DNA of 64,000 bases from Ignavibacteria bacterium (lineage in GTDB: Bacteria > Bacteroidota > Ignavibacteria > Kapaibacteriales > Kapaibacteriaceae): assembly GCA_016707005.1 (NCBI GenBank), contig JADJIQ010000004.1, positions 381,556 to 445,555 of the forward strand, read 5' to 3'. The translations under genes were made by a program, and so were the position numbers. The notes beneath the pieces were generated by a model. The model worked only from the letters and a program-made list of their open reading frames with translations, was not told the origin of the DNA and did no database searches. This document shows, in pieces, positions 10,456-19,273 of this stretch. How positions within the stretch are numbered: position 1 is the first letter of the stretch; each line of letters starts with the position of its first letter.

Positions 10456-10911
10456 TCAACGTTCGATCGTGATGGGGATGGACAGAGTTTCTTTATGAGA
10501 GCTTAGGACAACATTGGTAAAGGTCTTACTTACACCCTTCCATTGTTGGATAGCACCAAGCAATTGTTCCAATGCTCCGGTGGTGCGTACACGCACTTTG
10601 AGTAGGTGGGATGCCGTGCCGGTTACGGCGTGACATTCAAGGATCTCGCGACGTGATCGACATTGCCGACGGAAGTTGTCGTAGTGAACACTCGACTCGA
10701 GATCAACGAAAATGAAAGCCGTAACATCCAGTCCGAAACTGACGGCATTGAGCACTGTCGTATACTCGCGTATGATCCCATCGGCCTCAAGCTTTTTTAC
10801 GTGCTCACTCACGGTTGGAACGGATGACCCAACCTGCTCGGCGATCTCGCTCAAGCTCAGTCGGGCGTTGTCTTGCAGTAACGCGCATATCTGTCGGTCG
10901 AGGTCTTTCAT
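10456..10911 (-). CDS. Lrp/AsnC-family transcriptional regulator
   Basis: 151 residues. N-terminal winged helix (LDRQICALLQDNARLSLSEIAEQVGSS..., recognition helix VPTVSEHVKKLE) followed by a RAM/AsnC ligand domain (GLDVTAFIFVDLESS, ILECHAVTGTASHLLKVRV). Such proteins form octamers that read amino-acid levels. It lies immediately upstream of glnN on the same strand (6-base gap), making glnN its likely target. A TAAGTTTG box on the minus strand at 10955-10948 gives a 37-base leader. Confidence 0.93.
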   Translation of the reverse strand: MKDLDRQICALLQDNARLSLSEIAEQVGSSVPTVSEHVKKLEADGIIREYTTVLNAVSFGLDVTAFIFVDLESSVHYDNFRRQCRSRREILECHAVTGTASHLLKVRVRTTGALEQLLGAIQQWKGVSKTFTNVVLSSHKETLSIPITIER

Positions 10912-10947
10912 GCGCTTGTTTCTTCCGTTTGTAAAGTTTTTCAGTCA

Positions 10948-10955
10948 CAAACTTA
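10948..10955 (-). promoter_or_regulatory. Candidate -7 box of lrp-glnN (TAAGTTTG)
   Basis: Perfect TANNTTTG on the minus strand, 37 bases upstream of the lrp-like start codon. Confidence 0.45.
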
Positions 10956-10981
10956 ACGATTGAAAGGTTTCAACAAACACC

Positions 10982-11671
10982 ATGGTGAAAAATATTTTCG
11001 TCTGGATCGCCCGTTCCGGGATCGCCTTCTTGGTGGGTTCCGTGGTTGTTGTGGTACTTTTCCGCGTCATCCCCCCGGCGATCACGCCGTTGATGGTATG
11101 GCGGATCGTGCAGGCCCCCTTCACTGGACATGTGATCCTCACGAGGCATCATTGGGTGTCGTATGACGATATCTCCCCTTCTGTTTTCCGCGCCGTTGTT
11201 GGCGGTGAGGATGCCGGCTTCTTGCGGCATAAGGGTGTGGACTGGAGATCGGTGGAACGTGCGAAGAAGGTGAATGCTTCTCGTGTAAAGCGTGGCAAGC
11301 CCCCTCTTGGAGCGAGTACGATCACGATGCAGACAGCAAAGAATGTCTTCCTTGTTCCGTGGCGGTCGATGATCCGCAAGGCATTTGAAGTGTACTTCGT
11401 TTACCTCATTGAAGCGCTCTGGGGTAAGAAGCGCATCCTGGAGGTCTATGTAAACATGATCGAATGGGGCGACGGGGTTTACGGAATTGAGCAGGCAGCC
11501 CAGCGGAACTTTGGCACCTCTGCAGCCACGCTATCGCCGGAACAGGCTGCGTTGTTGGGCGCTATTGTGCCGAACCCGCGTCGATTCAGTGCCGTAAAGC
11601 CAAGTCCGTACACACGCAAGCGTGCAAGCTGGATACGTGGCCGTATGCGCGGCGTTGCGTTACCGAAGTAG
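10982..11671 (+). CDS. mtgA: Monofunctional biosynthetic peptidoglycan transglycosylase
   Basis: 229 residues of the GT51 family, polymerising lipid II glycan strands at the periplasmic face. One N-terminal membrane helix (WIARSGIAFLVGSVVVVVLF), then GT51 motifs: VVGGEDAGFLRHKGVDW (catalytic Glu in GGED), PPLGASTITMQTAKN (the GGSTITQQ-equivalent), RKAFEVYFVYLIE, KKRILEVYVNMIEWGDGVYGIEQAA. No transpeptidase domain, hence monofunctional. The last 12 bases overlap the 3' end of rluD on the other strand. Confidence 0.95.
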   Translation: MVKNIFVWIARSGIAFLVGSVVVVVLFRVIPPAITPLMVWRIVQAPFTGHVILTRHHWVSYDDISPSVFRAVVGGEDAGFLRHKGVDWRSVERAKKVNASRVKRGKPPLGASTITMQTAKNVFLVPWRSMIRKAFEVYFVYLIEALWGKKRILEVYVNMIEWGDGVYGIEQAAQRNFGTSAATLSPEQAALLGAIVPNPRRFSAVKPSPYTRKRASWIRGRMRGVALPK

Positions 11672-12799
11672 GTAGATGCATGCCTGCATATCTGCAGGGA
11701 TCGGGCTCTCAAAGGTCATACGTTCATTGGTGATCGGATGTGTGAATCCGAGCAGACGTGCGTGCAGTGCCTGACGCTTGATGAGCGTAAGAGCAAGCTG
11801 CGCGCGCTTGCGAAACGTATGATGGATGGCCGTAAGATGCGATTCGCGACCGCCGTAATCCGGATCTCCAACCAGCGGATGTCTGATCGACGTAAGGTGC
11901 ACGCGTATCTGATGTGTGCGGCCGGTGCGGAGCTTACAGGCGATGAGAGTGGCGCAATCGTATCGTTCAAGGACGGTGACCTCTGTGGCAGCGTACTTGC
12001 CGCCGCGTTGGACCATGGCGCGCAGCTTCCTGTCCTTAGGAGACCGACCGATGTCGCCTTCGATCAGTTTTGCATCGTCCTTGATAACGCCCCAGGCCAG
12101 GGCGATGTACTCGCGCGACACTGTGCGGTTGGCGAACTGTGTTGCCAGACCGAGTGTTGCTTCGTAGGTCTTACCGATGACCATGATACCGGAGGTGTCC
12201 TTGTCAAGCCGATGGACGATACCCGGGCGCATACCGTTACTGTCAAAGTTCGCGTCTTCGAGGAGACCGAATTCTTCATCATCAACAACATTGTCTTGGT
12301 CTTCAGTTACAGGACCCTCAACGTTGGACTCATCATCGCCCCATCCCTCTCGGCGTTTGAGCACATCGATCGGTTCTCGGAATCCAAGATGATAAAGAAC
12401 TGCATTTACAAGGGTGCCTGATCTATTTCCCAGGCCTGGATGTGCCAGAATACCCGGCGGCTTATGGATGACCATGAGATGATCATCTTCATAGGCGATA
12501 TCGAGCGGGATGTCTTGCGGTATCAGCTGCAAGGGAGGGGGCTTCATCACGGTAACACGGATCACATCGCCTGGGCGCACCTTGTAATTGGCCCTGGACG
12601 GTTTATCGTTCACAAGAACCGTATCCGTTTCGATCGCTTTTTGAACCCGGGTGCGTGTTGCATGCAGGATGCTCTTCGTGATGAAGGCATCGAGGCGTTC
12701 TGGCTTTTGTCGCGGCGAGATCGTGAATTCGTAGACGTGTTCAATACGCGTCGGGTAGTTCGGATCTTCTGCGGCGAGCTCAGTCTTCTGCTCGTCCAT
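11660..12799 (-). CDS. rluD: RluD-family 23S rRNA pseudouridine synthase with acidic insertion
   Basis: 379 residues, isomerising uridines in 23S rRNA. S4 domain (ERLDAFITKSILHATRTRV...VNDKPSRANYKVRPGD), then EDDHLMVIHKPPGILAHPG and the catalytic motif GIVHRLDKDTSG (Asp in RLD), RTGRTHQIRVHL and HPLVGDPDYGG. Compared with typical members of about 320-330 residues there is an extra, strongly acidic stretch of some 35 residues (GWGDDESN... through ...EDQDNVVDDEEFG) just before the catalytic motif. The start overlaps the end of lspA by 20 bases. RluC/RluD specificity cannot be fixed from sequence alone. Confidence 0.9.
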   Translation of the reverse strand: MDEQKTELAAEDPNYPTRIEHVYEFTISPRQKPERLDAFITKSILHATRTRVQKAIETDTVLVNDKPSRANYKVRPGDVIRVTVMKPPPLQLIPQDIPLDIAYEDDHLMVIHKPPGILAHPGLGNRSGTLVNAVLYHLGFREPIDVLKRREGWGDDESNVEGPVTEDQDNVVDDEEFGLLEDANFDSNGMRPGIVHRLDKDTSGIMVIGKTYEATLGLATQFANRTVSREYIALAWGVIKDDAKLIEGDIGRSPKDRKLRAMVQRGGKYAATEVTVLERYDCATLIACKLRTGRTHQIRVHLTSIRHPLVGDPDYGGRESHLTAIHHTFRKRAQLALTLIKRQALHARLLGFTHPITNERMTFESPIPADMQACIYLLR

Positions 12800-13376
12800 C
12801 TATCATCTCCGATCCGGTAGTGTTGGGAGTTTCTGCCGACGTCTTCGGCAACTTCCCACCCGTCAATATGAGCAGAACAACACCGATCGAAACGCATGAA
12901 TCGGCAATATTGAATACAGGGAAGTGCGTGTAGAGCTCACCGAACCACGAAAGGTCCGGGATGTCTACTTGAATGAAGTCAACCACCTTGCCATGGAAGA
13001 GTGCTTGTTCACCATAGGCAATTCCATAGAACACGCGATCTATCAAATTGCCGACGGCGCCCGCCAGTATGAGCGTCACAGCAAGGCGCGGAGCCCAATG
13101 GGCATGCGCGAGTCGGATCACATAATAGACCAAGAACACAGCGATGGCAATGGTTAGGAGCGTAAGGAGAAGCTTCCCGTCTCCCCAACTAATCCCAAAG
13201 GCCATACCGGGATTCTCAACGAACGTTAGCCTTACAGCATCACCGATAAGTTGATGTGACTCGCCCAGTTCCATCCCATGGTGGGTGAAACCAAACACGG
13301 AAAATCCCTTCACAGCAAGTTTCGTCAGCTGATCGAGGACAACCAGGACGGCAACAAGAATGAAGGACCGATTCAC
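12780..13376 (-). CDS. lspA: Lipoprotein signal peptidase
   Basis: 198 residues, inner-membrane aspartyl protease removing signal peptides from prolipoproteins. Four hydrophobic segments and the two catalytic Asp motifs are visible: GAVGNLIDRVFYG and HFPVFNIADSCVSIG; the FVENPGMAFG loop is conserved. The C-terminal tail after the last helix (about 30 polar residues) is longer than usual. Overlaps the DksA-like gene upstream (ATGA) and rluD downstream, so the genes are probably co-transcribed. Confidence 0.95.
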   Translation of the reverse strand: MNRSFILVAVLVVLDQLTKLAVKGFSVFGFTHHGMELGESHQLIGDAVRLTFVENPGMAFGISWGDGKLLLTLLTIAIAVFLVYYVIRLAHAHWAPRLAVTLILAGAVGNLIDRVFYGIAYGEQALFHGKVVDFIQVDIPDLSWFGELYTHFPVFNIADSCVSIGVVLLILTGGKLPKTSAETPNTTGSEMIDGRAED

Positions 13377-13945
13377 TTCAATGCATCAGGGTTCTTTGCA
13401 ACGATGCGATCTACGCCATCTTCTGGGCAACGCTGATGGATCTTGTAGGATGCAGACAATGTTGTGATCGGCACAGCAAGGAGACGTTCCTTATTGATCA
13501 GGATCCCACACATGCGGCATATTCCATAGGACTTGTCTTCAATACGAGCCAAGGCTTCATCAAGCTTACGGAGGTAATCTTGGATACGTTGGATCTGAGC
13601 GTAGGTCTTCTCTTTCTCTACAGCTTCTGAACCTTGCTCAGCCATGTGCATCGAATAGATGGCACTGTCTTCGTTGTTCTCGCTGTTCGTGAGATCTTCG
13701 AGGCGTTCACGGAGCATTCGGAGCTCTTCAAGAGCCTCTTCTTTTGATTTTTCGATGTTGGTGCGGAAGAATGAAAGGTCCTTTTCAGGATACTTCAGAC
13801 CCTTTTTCGGTGCGATTGGGAGCATCTGCTTTGTACTGCGTGGTGCGGGAGCTGGGGATGAAACAGAAACTGCACCGGCGGTCTTTACAACCGCCGATGC
13901 AGATGCGACTGTCCCAGTTGACTTCTCAGACTTCGAATTCGTCAC
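13373..13945 (-). CDS. TraR/DksA-family zinc-finger protein (start uncertain, probable fusion)
   Basis: Coding from a possible GTG at 13945 gives 190 residues: a low-complexity K/A/S/T N-terminus, a coiled-coil (DLSFFRTNIEKSKEEALEEL...), and a C-terminal finger with CRMCG and IHQRC. The usual second CxxC is HxxC here, giving a C-C-H-C set. DksA/TraR proteins bind RNA polymerase in its secondary channel. The reading frame stays open upstream of the GTG with K/A/S-rich codons, back into an A10 run in the preceding H1-like gene. One extra A would make a single protein of about 312 residues, an architecture known from Bacteroidota DksA-like proteins with Lys-rich extensions. No ribosome-binding site supports GTG 13945. 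Confidence 0.8.
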   Translation of the reverse strand: MTNSKSEKSTGTVASASAVVKTAGAVSVSSPAPAPRSTKQMLPIAPKKGLKYPEKDLSFFRTNIEKSKEEALEELRMLRERLEDLTNSENNEDSAIYSMHMAEQGSEAVEKEKTYAQIQRIQDYLRKLDEALARIEDKSYGICRMCGILINKERLLAVPITTLSASYKIHQRCPEDGVDRIVAKNPDALK

Positions 13946-14064
13946 TTTCCTACTTGCTGCTGGCTTAGACTGAGCGTTCTTGGCATTTGCCGAACTATTT
14001 CTCGACGCTGATGTCTGTGTTTTTGAAGTCTTTGCTGGGCTCTTAGCCTTGTTCGGGAGTACCC

Positions 14065-14310
14065 TTACTTGGCTTTTTTTTTTGCTACGGCCTTCTTAGC
14101 AGGCTTTGCAGCCTTCTTCGTGGCCTTCTTTGTAGCCTTCTTGGTCGCCTTCTTGGCGGCCTTCTTAGCAGGCTTTGCAGCCTTCTTCACTGCAGGCTTC
14201 TTCGTGGCCTTCTTCGCAGGCTTTGCAGCCTTCTTAGTAGCCTTCTTGGTCGCCTTTTTGACGGCCTTCTTCGCTGCAGGCTTCTTGGCGGCTTTTTTTG
14301 CTGCTGCCAT
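14065..14310 (-). CDS. Histone H1-like Lys/Ala-rich protein or N-terminal part of the DksA-like protein
   Basis: 81 residues from ATG 14310 (MAAAKKAAKK...) composed almost only of K, A, P, T and V in AKKxA/TKKA repeats, like HU/H1-type chromatin proteins. An AGAGG stretch lies upstream of the start. The gene ends in an A10 tract (on the coding strand, 14087-14078 region) followed by GCC AAG TAA. In the -1 frame after A10 the sequence runs open into the DksA-like gene. Either it is a separate DNA-binding protein, or the two are one gene with a miscalled or slippery A tract. Located directly after ileS. Confidence 0.6.
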   Translation of the reverse strand: MAAAKKAAKKPAAKKAVKKATKKATKKAAKPAKKATKKPAVKKAAKPAKKAAKKATKKATKKATKKAAKPAKKAVAKKKAK

Positions 14311-14370
14311 AGAGTGTACCTCTGAAATAGTGAAACATGAAAACGCGTACGCCACTTTGGCGCACATTCG

Positions 14371-17300
14371 TCAGACGCGCTTTACGCGCACGTTGACTTG
14401 ACGCCCGTTCATCTCGAGATCAACCCCTTCGGATTGTTCCCCCCGCTCGAGCGTTTCCGTCAGCGTTTCCATTACAATGTACGAGCGCATGGTCTCTAAG
14501 GCCGTAGACGTTTCATCGTCCGCAACGTACCGTATGCTGATTCGGTCCGTTACCTCAAACCCAGAGTCCTTGCGGATCTTTTGGATCCTACTCACAAACT
14601 CACGTGCTAACCCTTCGCGAAGAAGTGCGTCATCCAGCTCAGTATCCAGAGCTACGGTAAGTCCGCTGTCGGACGCTACCAACCACCCCTCGATATCCTC
14701 ACTGACGATCTCAACATCTTCAAAATCAATCTGTACTGTCTGCTCACCTAACGTGAGTGCCAATACGGATGACTGCTCCAGCTTTCGCACCTGATCATGA
14801 GTCAGCGACTTGATCGCCTGCGCCACAGCCTGTGTGGTATCGCCGTACTTCTTGCCAATGACCTTGAAGTTCGGCTTTGCACTACGTCGGACAATGTTCG
14901 TATCGTCCGAAACGTATTCGACTTCCTTAACGTTGATCTCTTCCTTGATGATGTCTTCAACGGATTGAAGTTGCCGGCGCATCGCCGGACCATCAACTGG
15001 GAGTAAGATCCTGCGCAAAGGTTGGCGCGTTTTGATCTTCGCTTTCTCTCTCAAAGAACGGGCAAGTGAAACGATGTGTTGCGCTTGCCACATGCGACGT
15101 TCAAGATCGACGTTGATCAATCCCTCATCGCTCGTTTGCAATATAATACAATGAACAGTGAAATGTTCTTTGTTGGAATTCAATCGAAGAAAAATTGATT
15201 CGGCGAGAAACGGAGCGACCGGTGCGATCATTTCGGCAACGCGGATCAACACGGTGTGAAGTGTCTGATACGCCGCACGTTTGTCTTCGTCATACTCACC
15301 CTTCCAGAAGCGACGACGGTTGCGACGCACGTACCAGTTTGACACATCTTCGATGACGAATTCTTGCACGAGTCTGCATGCACGCGTAAGATCATACTCG
15401 TCCATCGCGGCCATCTGATCACGCACTACGGTGTTGAGTCGGGAGATGATCCATTGATCGATCTCGGCGCGTTTATCGATCGGCACGATGGCATCTGCTG
15501 CGGAGTATCCATCAAGATTGGCATACATCGCAAAGAACTCATACGTGTTGGTGAACGATCGGAAAAGGTCGGCGATCACGGTCTTGGCGATATCCTCCTC
15601 ATTCCACAGCTTCGGCTTGTGGACGGGCGAAGAGGCCATCAAGAACCATCTTACTGCGTCGCCGCCAAAACGTTCCATCACCTCGAACGGATCAACGGTG
15701 TTGCCCTTCGACTTGGACATCTTCTGTCCCTTTTTGTCGAGAACAAGATCGTTCACAACCACGTGCTTATACGCCGGCTGATCGAACAGCGCAGTGCTGA
15801 TGTTGTGCATGGTGTAGAACCAACCGCGTGTTTGATCGATCCCCTCCGCGATGAAATCTGCAGGGAATGCCTTCTTAAAAAGATCGACGTTTTCAAACGG
15901 ATAGTGGAACTGCGCAAAGGGCACACTTCCAGAATCGAACCACACATCTACCACCTCACGAGTGCGACGATAGGTCTTTCCGTCGCGCACAAAAACAACA
16001 CGGTCAACGAACGGACGATGGAGATCTATCTCAACACCTGAGTTATCCACAGGAACGAGAGAACCGTCCTCCTTCTCGTAAAATCCGGAGCGAAGTTCCT
16101 CGATCGACCCAATGGCGAACATGTCCTTTGTTTCTTCATGCACCCAGATCGGAAGTGGTGAACCCCAATATCGGTCACGAGAAATGGACCATTCTTTCAC
16201 CTCTTCAAGCCAGTTTCCAAATCGTCCTTCACCGATCTCGGGCGGGTGCCAATTGATCTGCTTATTGAGTTCAACAAGTCGGTCGCGATACGTCGGCGAT
16301 GTGATGAACCACGAATCACGAGCGTAGTAGATCACTGGATTATCGGTTCGCCAACAATGCGGATAACTGTGGACGTAGTCGAATGCGGCCTTGTAAATCT
16401 TGTCGCTCATCTTGAGCGACTTCACGATGTCTCGATCAGCCCCCTCTTCTGTGTGATCGGCATAGGTAAAGGTCTTCACTGCCCTGCCGGCCAGATCCTT
16501 GATCTCTTCGGTGAAGTGTCCGTTTGGTGTAACGGGCTGCGGCACGGGAAGCTTGAAGCGCTTAGACATCTCAAAGTCGTCCTGACCAAAGGCCGGTGCG
16601 AGGTGCACAACACCAGATCCGTCTTCGGTGGTGACAAAGTCTCCGGGCAAGAGATGAAGAACATCAGGGAATGTTGTGGCATCAAGAACGACGTCGGTGA
16701 AGATCTGTTCATAGACGGAGCCAACAAGGTCTGAACCCTTGCATCGACCAAGGATCTCTACCTCACCGTCGAGAATGGACAACCGGCTCTCGGCCAAGAC
16801 GAGGGTCTCATCAAAGGTCCGCTCGCCAACGGTGCGTGTGTTACGCACCACAACGTATTCGATCTTGGGACCAACCGCCAAGGCAACGTTGGCGAACAAC
16901 GTCCATGGTGTTGTGGTCCATACAAGAATAAATGCCCCTTCAGCAGACTTCACCGGGGAGGATGTGAGCTTTAGCTTAAGGTAGACATTGGGGTCGCGCA
17001 CTTCCTTGTAGTTCTGTGAGAGTTCATGCGAGGAAAGGGGCGTTCCCAACGTAGGAGACTGCGGAACAACCTTGTATCCGCGGTAGATAAGCCCCTTATC
17101 GAAGAACTGGCGAAGTGCCCACCATACAGACTCGATGTAATCATTGGTGCAGGTGATATAAGCAGCATCGAGATCCAACCAATGCCCCATTCTGCGGGTC
17201 ATCGTTCTCCAGCCATTGTCTTGACCAATGTTGCGGTAGACAATGTCTCGGCACGCGGCATTGAACTTGTCTACGCCGAGTACTTCGATCTGCGACTTGT

Positions 17301-17610
17301 CTGTGAGTCCGAGTTCTTTTTCCGCGCTGAGTTCAACCGGGAGTCCGTGTGTATCCCATCCGGCTTGACGACGAACGTAGAATCCGCGCATGGTCTTATA
17401 GCGACAGATGGCATCCTTGATGGTGCGAGCAAAAACGTGGTGAATGCCGGGGCGACCGTTCACCGTTGGCGGACCTTCATTGAAGTTGAACCACTCTGCA
17501 TCCTTGCGTGCTGCTTGGGTGCGAGCAAAGACGTCGTTGCTCTCCCAATACGATAGGATGTCTTCTTCGAGTCGTGGATAGGAAAAATCGTCCGGCAGGG
17601 GTTCAAACAT
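14371..17610 (-). CDS. ileS: Isoleucyl-tRNA synthetase, long (eukaryote-like) type
   Basis: 1079 residues, charging tRNA-Ile. The class I signature is PGIHHVFART (HIGH-equivalent, HHVF) inside EGPPTVNGRPGIHH; the KMSKS loop is KKGQKMSKSKGN; the editing domain shows WTTTPWTLFANVALAVG and the anticodon domain SNWYVRRNRRRFW. Length and the missing C-terminal zinc motif fit the type 2 (eukaryote-like) IleRS, which in known bacteria is poorly inhibited by mupirocin. It is the first gene of a leftward unit with the H1/DksA-like, lspA and rluD genes. Confidence 0.97.
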   Translation of the reverse strand: MFEPLPDDFSYPRLEEDILSYWESNDVFARTQAARKDAEWFNFNEGPPTVNGRPGIHHVFARTIKDAICRYKTMRGFYVRRQAGWDTHGLPVELSAEKELGLTDKSQIEVLGVDKFNAACRDIVYRNIGQDNGWRTMTRRMGHWLDLDAAYITCTNDYIESVWWALRQFFDKGLIYRGYKVVPQSPTLGTPLSSHELSQNYKEVRDPNVYLKLKLTSSPVKSAEGAFILVWTTTPWTLFANVALAVGPKIEYVVVRNTRTVGERTFDETLVLAESRLSILDGEVEILGRCKGSDLVGSVYEQIFTDVVLDATTFPDVLHLLPGDFVTTEDGSGVVHLAPAFGQDDFEMSKRFKLPVPQPVTPNGHFTEEIKDLAGRAVKTFTYADHTEEGADRDIVKSLKMSDKIYKAAFDYVHSYPHCWRTDNPVIYYARDSWFITSPTYRDRLVELNKQINWHPPEIGEGRFGNWLEEVKEWSISRDRYWGSPLPIWVHEETKDMFAIGSIEELRSGFYEKEDGSLVPVDNSGVEIDLHRPFVDRVVFVRDGKTYRRTREVVDVWFDSGSVPFAQFHYPFENVDLFKKAFPADFIAEGIDQTRGWFYTMHNISTALFDQPAYKHVVVNDLVLDKKGQKMSKSKGNTVDPFEVMERFGGDAVRWFLMASSPVHKPKLWNEEDIAKTVIADLFRSFTNTYEFFAMYANLDGYSAADAIVPIDKRAEIDQWIISRLNTVVRDQMAAMDEYDLTRACRLVQEFVIEDVSNWYVRRNRRRFWKGEYDEDKRAAYQTLHTVLIRVAEMIAPVAPFLAESIFLRLNSNKEHFTVHCIILQTSDEGLINVDLERRMWQAQHIVSLARSLREKAKIKTRQPLRRILLPVDGPAMRRQLQSVEDIIKEEINVKEVEYVSDDTNIVRRSAKPNFKVIGKKYGDTTQAVAQAIKSLTHDQVRKLEQSSVLALTLGEQTVQIDFEDVEIVSEDIEGWLVASDSGLTVALDTELDDALLREGLAREFVSRIQKIRKDSGFEVTDRISIRYVADDETSTALETMRSYIVMETLTETLERGEQSEGVDLEMNGRQVNVRVKRV

Positions 17611-17684
17611 GGTCGCTACGGGTCACTGAAGTTCTTAGAAACCACGAAGTTACGGAGCCACATGAGCAGAACCAACGAACAGCG

Positions 17685-19217
17685 TTATACCTCGGACGCT
17701 TCTCTTAGCGGGAACGTGACAATAACGGTGGTTCCTTTGCCTTCCGCACTCATTGCTTCGATGGTACCGTCATGCGCATCTACGATCCACTTTACGATGG
17801 ATAGACCGAGTCCGGTGCCATGGATATTCTTCGATCGTGCCTTATCCACGCGGAAGAATCTGTCATAGATAAACGGCAATTGATCGGCCGGTATACCCAT
17901 TCCGCTGTCGGCCACCACGAGACGAGCTCTCCCGTCAACAACACTGAGCTCAACGCGCACGCTTCCGTTGTCGGGTGTATACTTCACCGCATTTTCGATC
18001 ACATTCAACAGTGCTTGATGCAGCCGTACACGATCTCCGGTAACGGAGATATTCGGCTCGATGTGCGTTGTAACGTCGATGCGTTTTGTCTCGGCCATCA
18101 GCATCACATCATCACAAACATCCGCCACGAGCGCGCTGAAACGGATGGGAGCGCGATCGATGGTCACCTGACCGGTCTCAGCCCTGGAGAGTTCGAGTAG
18201 ACCCTGGACAACCTGCGTCAACCGTTCCACTTCTTCCAAGCAGCTGGCAAGGGTTGCTCGATACTCATCTTCGCGCATGGGTCTGCGAAGTGCAACCTCC
18301 AATTCCCCCATGAGGATGGCAAGGGGCGTCTTGAGTTCGTGCGATGCGTCGGATGTGAACTGACGGATCTGTGCGAATGATGTCTCCAATCGGGCGATCA
18401 TGTCGTTGAGTGTCTCCGTCAATCGCGCGATCTCATCGTCAGACGGAGGCACGGGCAGACGCAGTCCAAGATTGCTCGCTGTGATCTGCCGCGCAGACCG
18501 AGTGATGACGTCCACCGGACGCAGCGACCTGCCTGCGATGAACCAGCCCATTCCAACGGAGAGGATCAGTGCAACAGGAAGGGAATACAACATGAGGGAG
18601 AACAACCGTCGCAACGTGATGTCCACCTCTGCTGCCGGATACGCAGCGGTCACGTCTGCCACATCTCCGCGCGTAAGCACCAAACGATATCGCTCGCCTC
18701 GCAGCCAGTAATACGTGTAGATGCGATCGTCTACCACAGGAGCCCCTTGTTCGGCGAACCATTGGAATGGCGGGAGACTGTCTGCAATGAGGTTATCCGA
18801 TCTCCACGCAACGGCACCCTTCTTGTCCACCACCTGCATTACGTAGTTGGAGGAATTCAGGAGCATGTGTTCATAGACCGCCGACCAGACCGGGTCTTGT
18901 TCCGCCTCTGCCGAGTCTGTAGCAGCAACGGGTCCAACAAAGTCGCGGACTGATGTCTGCTGCAAAACCGAGAAGAGATCCTTTTCTCGAGTAGCACGCC
19001 GTGTCTTCTTCACCGGAACCAGGGGTTTCCTGGCCTGTGCCTGTTCCTTGCGCAATACCGCAAGCAGAGATGACCCCGCCCGGGAGAGCGAGGCGTCGAG
19101 ATTTTGATACAGCTCACTGGAGACCGTAACGTAGGCGATGGCCGCAAAGGCGATCAAGGTTACGGCCACAAGAGCGCCATACATGAGGGCGAGACGGGCT
19201 CGGAGCGTGAACTTCAC
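17685..19217 (-). CDS. Membrane sensor histidine kinase (no neighbouring response regulator)
   Basis: About 510 residues; the GTG at 19217 (VKFTLRARLALMYG) is preferred over an ATG five codons earlier because the positively charged start then leads straight into the first membrane helix. Order: TM1 (ALVAVTLIAFAAIAYVTV), a periplasmic domain of about 180 residues, TM2 (LFSLMLYSLPVALILSVGM), HAMP (RSLRPVDVITRSARQI), HisKA with phospho-acceptor H-box SDASHELKTPLAIL, then HATPase_c with N box (LNVIENAVKYTPDNG), G1 (VVADSGMGIP), F box and G2 (GTGLGLSIVKWIVDAH). The signal is unknown. A response regulator would be expected next to it but neither neighbour is one. Confidence 0.93.
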   Translation of the reverse strand: MKFTLRARLALMYGALVAVTLIAFAAIAYVTVSSELYQNLDASLSRAGSSLLAVLRKEQAQARKPLVPVKKTRRATREKDLFSVLQQTSVRDFVGPVAATDSAEAEQDPVWSAVYEHMLLNSSNYVMQVVDKKGAVAWRSDNLIADSLPPFQWFAEQGAPVVDDRIYTYYWLRGERYRLVLTRGDVADVTAAYPAAEVDITLRRLFSLMLYSLPVALILSVGMGWFIAGRSLRPVDVITRSARQITASNLGLRLPVPPSDDEIARLTETLNDMIARLETSFAQIRQFTSDASHELKTPLAILMGELEVALRRPMREDEYRATLASCLEEVERLTQVVQGLLELSRAETGQVTIDRAPIRFSALVADVCDDVMLMAETKRIDVTTHIEPNISVTGDRVRLHQALLNVIENAVKYTPDNGSVRVELSVVDGRARLVVADSGMGIPADQLPFIYDRFFRVDKARSKNIHGTGLGLSIVKWIVDAHDGTIEAMSAEGKGTTVIVTFPLREASEV

Positions 19218-19260
19218 GTGCCGAACATACACACAGAGCGCGTGACGGCGCTCAGGATTC

Positions 19261-19268
19261 TATCTTTG
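19261..19268 (+). promoter_or_regulatory. Candidate -7 box of murI operon (TATCTTTG), leaderless
   Basis: Perfect TANNTTTG ending 6 bases before the murI ATG at 19274, implying a transcript that begins at the start codon. Confidence 0.5.
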
Positions 19269-19273
19269 CCGTT

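Noticed and set aside
11738..12421. Long plus-strand open frame opposite rluD
   Set aside because: rluD has full family motifs on the other strand; the plus frame is a shadow. Similar shadows lie opposite ileS (15364-16041), murI (19325-20077), DUF1800 (32746-33519) and dppC.
13943..13945. GTG as the true start of the DksA-like gene
   Set aside because: Not excluded, but no ribosome-binding or TANNTTTG signal precedes it, and coding-like K/A/S-rich sequence continues upstream in frame, so a fusion with the H1-like gene is preferred.
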